From assembly GCF_026107375.2 (NCBI RefSeq), contig NZ_JAPCIA010000002.1, positions 372,001-436,000 of the forward strand: DNA of 64,000 bases, written 5' to 3'. Every line of letters begins with the position of its first letter. Position 1 is the stretch's first letter. This DNA is from Sphingomonas sp. BT-65. GTDB taxonomy: Bacteria; Pseudomonadota; Alphaproteobacteria; Sphingomonadales; Sphingomonadaceae. The position numbers and the translations under genes are program-made. Below the pieces are notes generated by a model that worked only from the letters and a program-made list of their open reading frames with translations, ran no database searches and was not told the origin of the DNA. Below, piece by piece: positions 60,423 through 64,000 of this stretch.

Positions 60423-61868
60423 ATGAGCTTCGCCGATCTCGGCCTCTCTGACGAATTGCTGAAGGCCGTCACAGAGGCCGGCTATACCGATCCCACTCCG
60501 ATCCAGCGCCAGGCGATCCCCTCGGTGCTGATGATGCGCGACCTGATCGGCATCGCCCAGACCGGCACCGGCAAGACCGCGAGCTTCGTGCTGCCGATGA
60601 TCGACATCCTGGCGCAGGGCCGCAGCCGCGCGCGCATGCCGCGCAGCCTGATCCTCGAGCCGACGCGCGAGCTAGCCGCGCAGGTCGCAGAGAATTTCGA
60701 GAAATACGGGACACATCACAAGCTCAGCATGGCCCTCCTCATCGGCGGCGTGCAGATGGGCGACCAGGTCAAGGCGCTGGAAAAGGGCGTCGACGTGCTC
60801 ATCGCCACGCCGGGCCGTCTGATGGACCTGTTCGAGCGCGGCAAGATCCTGCTCACCGGCTGCAACCTGCTGGTGATCGACGAGGCGGACCGGATGCTCG
60901 ACATGGGGTTCATCCCCGATATCGAGAATATCTGCACCAAGCTTCCCGCGAACCGCCAGACCCTGCTGTTCTCAGCGACGATGCCGCCGCCGATCAAGAA
61001 GCTGGCCGACAAGTTCCTGTCGAACCCCAAGACGATCGAGGTCGCCCGTCCCGCCTCGACCAACACCAACATTACTCAGCGGCTGGTGCCGGTGGCGAAC
61101 AGCGCGTTCGCCAAGCGCGAGGCGCTGCGCAAGCTGCTCGAGCGCGAGGACGTCCGCACCGCGATCATCTTCTGCAACCGCAAGACCACGGTGCGCGAGC
61201 TCAACAAGAGCCTCAAGCAGCACGGCTATCGCTCGGCCGAGATCCATGGCGACATGGACCAGTCGTCGCGCATCGCCGAGCTCGACCGGTTCAAGGCAGG
61301 CGACGTCAACATCCTGGTGGCGTCCGACGTCGCCGCGCGCGGGCTCGACATCAAGGGTGTGAGCCACGTCTTCAACTTCGACGCGCCGTGGCATCCGGAC
61401 GATTATGTCCACCGCATCGGCCGCACCGGCCGCGCGGGCGCCACCGGCACCGCCTATACGCTGGTGACCTCCTCGGACGCCGAAGCAATCGACAATATCG
61501 AGAAGCTGCAGGGCACCAAGATCGAGCGCATCGGCGAGCTGCCGGCCGGCGACGCGCCGGTGGAAGCGAAGCAGGGCCGCGGCCGGAAGCAGGCCAAGGG
61601 CAAGCCCGAGGCCAAACCGCGCGACGAGAAGCCGCGCGAGAAAAAGGCCGAGGCGCCGCGCGAGACGCGCGAGGACGAACCCCGGGAAGCGCGCCGCGAG
61701 GAACGCCGCCCCGAGCCGCGCGAACCGCGCCGCCCCGAGCCGCACCGGGACGATCGCCCGCGCCGCGAGCGCGACCGCAATCGCCGCCGCGACGAGCAGG
61801 ACGACGGTCCCGACGAGGGCTGGAACGGCCCCATCCCCGACTTCCTCAACTTCACCATCCCCGCGTGA
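60423..61868 (+). CDS. DEAD-box ATP-dependent RNA helicase (RhlE-like)
   Basis: 481 aa. Q motif GYTDPTPIQRQAIP, Walker A AQTGTGKTASF, PTRELAAQVAEN, VIDEADRMLDMGF (DEAD), LLFSATMPPP (SAT), and C-terminal ASDVAARGLDIKGVSHVFNF, VHRIGRTGRAGATG. The tail (about residues 375-470) is highly charged Arg/Glu/Lys/Pro, typical of an RNA-contacting extension. Role in RNA folding, ribosome assembly or decay. Stop overlaps the DUF1289 gene start. Confidence 0.95.
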   Translation: MSFADLGLSDELLKAVTEAGYTDPTPIQRQAIPSVLMMRDLIGIAQTGTGKTASFVLPMIDILAQGRSRARMPRSLILEPTRELAAQVAENFEKYGTHHKLSMALLIGGVQMGDQVKALEKGVDVLIATPGRLMDLFERGKILLTGCNLLVIDEADRMLDMGFIPDIENICTKLPANRQTLLFSATMPPPIKKLADKFLSNPKTIEVARPASTNTNITQRLVPVANSAFAKREALRKLLEREDVRTAIIFCNRKTTVRELNKSLKQHGYRSAEIHGDMDQSSRIAELDRFKAGDVNILVASDVAARGLDIKGVSHVFNFDAPWHPDDYVHRIGRTGRAGATGTAYTLVTSSDAEAIDNIEKLQGTKIERIGELPAGDAPVEAKQGRGRKQAKGKPEAKPRDEKPREKKAEAPRETREDEPREARREERRPEPREPRRPEPHRDDRPRRERDRNRRRDEQDDGPDEGWNGPIPDFLNFTIPA

Positions 61869-62068
61869 ACGCAAGCGAAGACGAGGACGATTTCCTCGAC
61901 TTCACGCCCCTGCCAGCGGTCGAAAGCCCCTGCGTCAGCATCTGCCGCATGGTCGATGGCTATTGCGAGGGATGCGGCCGTACGCTCGGCGAGATCGCCG
62001 AATGGTCGAGCGCGAGCGACGAGCGGCGGCGCGCGATCCTCGCACGGATCGCAGCGGACGCGCGCTAG
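61865..62068 (+). CDS. DUF1289 family protein
   Basis: 67 aa from GTG 61865, overlapping the helicase stop (GTGA). Family motif: SPCVSICRMVDGYCEGCGRT (four cysteines, likely zinc or Fe-S) then LGEIAEWSSASDERRRAILA. Small cytosolic proteins of unknown function. Its TAG is directly against the MTA phosphorylase stop on the other strand. Confidence 0.88.
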   Translation: MNASEDEDDFLDFTPLPAVESPCVSICRMVDGYCEGCGRTLGEIAEWSSASDERRRAILARIAADAR

Positions 62069-62935
62069 CTACGCGATCGCCCGCCCCGCCACCGCGTCGA
62101 GCTTTGCCAGCAACTCGGGATCGCGGGCATGCGGCGCAGTGATCAGTGCGGTGTCGAGGCAAGTGTCGATCGGGGATGGCTCGCGCACCTCCGGCAGGTC
62201 GCGCAGGAGGTTGACCACCATCGCGCGCGCCTTTTCCGCATTGGCAGAGAGCTGGGCAATCACCTGCGCCACGTCCACCGCCGCCTCTTCCTCGCGCCAG
62301 CAGTCATAATCGGTGACCATGCCGACCAGCGCATAAGGCAGCTCGGCCTCGCGCGCGAGCTTGGCCTCGGGCATCGCGGTCATGCCGATCACATGGCAGC
62401 CCCAACTGCGGTAGAGATGGCTTTCCGCGCGAGTCGAGAATTGCGGACCTTCCATCGCGAGATAGGTGCCGCCTTCGTGCACTTCCGCGCCCGCTGCGCG
62501 CGCCGCGTCGACAGCCAGGTGCGACAGGCGCGGGCACACCGGATCGGCCATCGAGACATGCGCGACCATGCCGGTGCCGTAGAAGCTCGACGGCCGCCCC
62601 TTGGTGCGGTCGATGAACTGATCGACCACGCTGAACGTGCCCGGCGCGCGCATCTCCTGCAGGCTGCCGACCGACGAGACCGCGAGCACGTCGGTGACGC
62701 CGAGCCGCTTCAAGCAATCGATATTGGCGCGGCTGTTGAGCTCCGAGGGCGAAATGCGATGTCCGCGCCCGTGCCGCGGCAGGAACGAGACGCGCGCGGC
62801 GCCCATCCGGCCGGTGAAGATCGCGTCCGACGGCGCACCCCAGGGCGAGGCAACGCTCACCCATTCGCCACCCTCGATCCCCTCGACGTCGTAAAGCCCG
62901 GATCCGCCGATGATCCCGATATGCCAGCCGCTCAC
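62069..62935 (-). CDS. mtnP: S-methyl-5'-thioadenosine phosphorylase
   Basis: 288 aa from GTG 62935, overlapping the stop of the permease gene (GTGA). Purine phosphorylase family: HIGIIGGSGLYDVEGIEGGE, SFLPRHGRGHRISPSELNSR, and TYLAMEGPQFSTRAESHLYR, WGCHVIGMTAMPEAKLAREA, LVGMVTDYDCW are MTAP signatures. Salvages adenine and methylthioribose-1-phosphate from MTA, a polyamine and quorum-signal by-product. Confidence 0.93.
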   Translation of the reverse strand: MSGWHIGIIGGSGLYDVEGIEGGEWVSVASPWGAPSDAIFTGRMGAARVSFLPRHGRGHRISPSELNSRANIDCLKRLGVTDVLAVSSVGSLQEMRAPGTFSVVDQFIDRTKGRPSSFYGTGMVAHVSMADPVCPRLSHLAVDAARAAGAEVHEGGTYLAMEGPQFSTRAESHLYRSWGCHVIGMTAMPEAKLAREAELPYALVGMVTDYDCWREEEAAVDVAQVIAQLSANAEKARAMVVNLLRDLPEVREPSPIDTCLDTALITAPHARDPELLAKLDAVAGRAIA

Positions 62936-64000
62936 TCGACCCCTTTCGCAGTCACTTTGGGCCGCGCGTAGGCGAAGTAGATGACAATGCCGAGTGCGTT
63001 CCACGCAAGGAACCACAGCTGGGTCTTGGCCGGCAGGCTGAAGAACAGATAGATGCAGCCGAGCACCGCGCCCGCCCCCACCAGCCACCAGAGCGGCGTG
63101 CGGAACATCCGCGGCGCATCGGGCGCACGGCGGCGCAGCACCATCATGCATACCGCCACCGAGGTGAACGCAGCGAGCGTTCCGGCATTGGCGAGCGCCG
63201 CGATCTCGTCGATCGGCAGCAGCCCCGCGATCACCGCGACGATCGCCGCGGTGAACAGGGTGATGCGCACCGGCGAGCCGCGGCGCGAGACCTTGGCGAG
63301 GCCCACGGGAAGCATCCCGTCGCGCGCCATGGTGAAGAAGATGCGGCTCTGCCCGAACAGGAAGCCGAGCAGCACCGTCGGCAGCGCGATCACCGCCGAC
63401 ACGGCGAGGAAGGTCGCGAAGCCCGGCCGCCCCAGCTCGCGCAGGATCAGCGCGAGCGGCTCGGGGCTGTTGGCGAAGCTCGTGAACGGCGCCGCGCCGA
63501 CCGCCGCGACCGCGACAAGCATGTAGATCGCGACGCACGCGATCATCGATCCGACGATGCCGATGGCAAGGTCGCGGCCGGGGTTCTTGGTCTCCTCCGC
63601 TGCAGTCGAGATCGCGTCGAAGCCGTAAAAGGCGAAGAAGATGATCGCCGCCGCGGCCATCACCCCGCGCTCGACACCGTCGGGCGAGATCGTCTTGGCG
63701 AAACCGAACGGTGCGAACGGCTCGAGATTGGCGCCGTTGAAGTAAGGCAGCGCCACCGCGACGAACACCGCGAGCGCGATGATCTTGACCACCACCAAAG
63801 CCGCGTTGAGCGTCGCGCTTTCCTTGGTGCCGAAGCACAGCAGCCCGGCGACCACGGCGATGATGAAGATCGCGGGCAGGTTGACGATGCCGTCGGCATG
63901 CGGCCCGGCCATCAGCTCCATCGGCATGCCCGCCCAGGCATTGAGCAACGGCGCGGCATAGCCCGACCAGCCCACCGCCACGGTGCTCACCACCAGCGAA
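62932..64000 (-). CDS. APC-family amino-acid permease, N-terminus beyond the window
   Basis: About 355 residues seen; the frame is open through 64000, so the start lies outside. Around nine transmembrane helices remain. Features: AAAIIFFAFYGFDAISTAAE, EETKNPGRDLAIGIVGSMIA, GFLFGQSRIFFTMARDGMLP, LANAGTLAAFTSVAVCMMVL. The F-x-G-F-D-A-I-x-T-x-x-E-E motif is characteristic of the cationic amino-acid/YfnA-type branch. Overlaps the MTA phosphorylase gene by 4 bp, suggesting one transcript. Confidence 0.88.
   Translation of the reverse strand, partial: SLVVSTVAVGWSGYAAPLLNAWAGMPMELMAGPHADGIVNLPAIFIIAVVAGLLCFGTKESATLNAALVVVKIIALAVFVAVALPYFNGANLEPFAPFGFAKTISPDGVERGVMAAAAIIFFAFYGFDAISTAAEETKNPGRDLAIGIVGSMIACVAIYMLVAVAAVGAAPFTSFANSPEPLALILRELGRPGFATFLAVSAVIALPTVLLGFLFGQSRIFFTMARDGMLPVGLAKVSRRGSPVRITLFTAAIVAVIAGLLPIDEIAALANAGTLAAFTSVAVCMMVLRRRAPDAPRMFRTPLWWLVGAGAVLGCIYLFFSLPAKTQLWFLAWNALGIVIYFAYARPKVTAKGVE

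Noticed and set aside
1..64000. Defence system, prophage, integron, IS element or biosynthetic cluster
   Set aside because: No recombinase, transposase, capsid, restriction, toxin-antitoxin or synthase genes found; both tRNA genes have no adjacent integrase or duplicated end.

Overview
This is a strongly GC-rich chromosomal segment of an alphaproteobacterium, most likely a sphingomonad (Sphingomonas or a close relative). The evidence is the density of TonB-linked functions (a tonB-exbB-exbD-exbD operon and a FecA-type receptor with its own sigma/anti-sigma pair), a CpdR-like response regulator next to an N-formylglutamate amidohydrolase, a SapC-family protein, UPF0262, DUF1285 and DUF1289 proteins, and an S9/L13 operon with an extended S9 N-terminus. 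Coding density is high, with many 1-8 bp start/stop overlaps. I see no prophage, insertion sequence, CRISPR array, defence island or biosynthetic cluster.

Layout. 1-1.9 kb: end of an assimilatory sulfur operon (sulfite/nitrite reductase, DUF934 protein, APS reductase). 1.9-5.2 kb: envelope genes, including an L,D-transpeptidase. 5.4-10 kb: dnaB, then a plus-strand run with UPF0262, a GH25-like protein lacking an expected acidic residue, cdd, a VOC protein and dcd. 10.2-12.8 kb: TonB energising operon on the minus strand. 13-18.4 kb: secreted proteins, folB/GST, then a coupled run GNAT-DUF1285-NUDIX-CCA transferase. 18.3-23.4 kb: minus-strand GGDEF-EAL protein, parC and a LysR regulator. 23.4-29.1 kb: a 59-aa small gene, a DUF4349-like lipoprotein, purC, an exported amidohydrolase, a 49-aa membrane protein, purS and purQ. 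29.3-30.5 kb: membrane protein, queuosine-precursor transporter, tRNA-Arg.

30.5-36.4 kb is the most system-like part: a TonB-dependent receptor with an STN signalling domain, a FecR-like anti-sigma factor, an ECF sigma factor, and divergently a beta-propeller phytase lipoprotein. Together they suggest a substrate-sensing phytate (inositol hexakisphosphate) or phytate-metal acquisition circuit. An alpha/beta hydrolase and a coupled lipid-kinase/metallophosphoesterase pair follow (36.6-38.9 kb).

39-55.5 kb: a serine-protease autotransporter, rpsI/rplM, a ctaA-cutA-unknown coupled operon, a DUF3011 protein, a MerC-like protein with a His-rich Fur/Zur regulator, a TetR/flavodoxin-fold oxidoreductase pair sharing a palindromic operator, dxs, a 60-aa Gln-rich protein and a large YadA-type trimeric adhesin. 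55.5-64 kb: tRNA-Val, cpdR, N-formylglutamate amidohydrolase, sapC, an FAD-linked oxidase, a DEAD-box helicase, DUF1289, an MTA phosphorylase and a truncated APC permease. Two copies of a long near-perfect inverted repeat (about 34-bp arms) lie at 47.5 and 55.7 kb; they differ by a paired, stem-preserving change.
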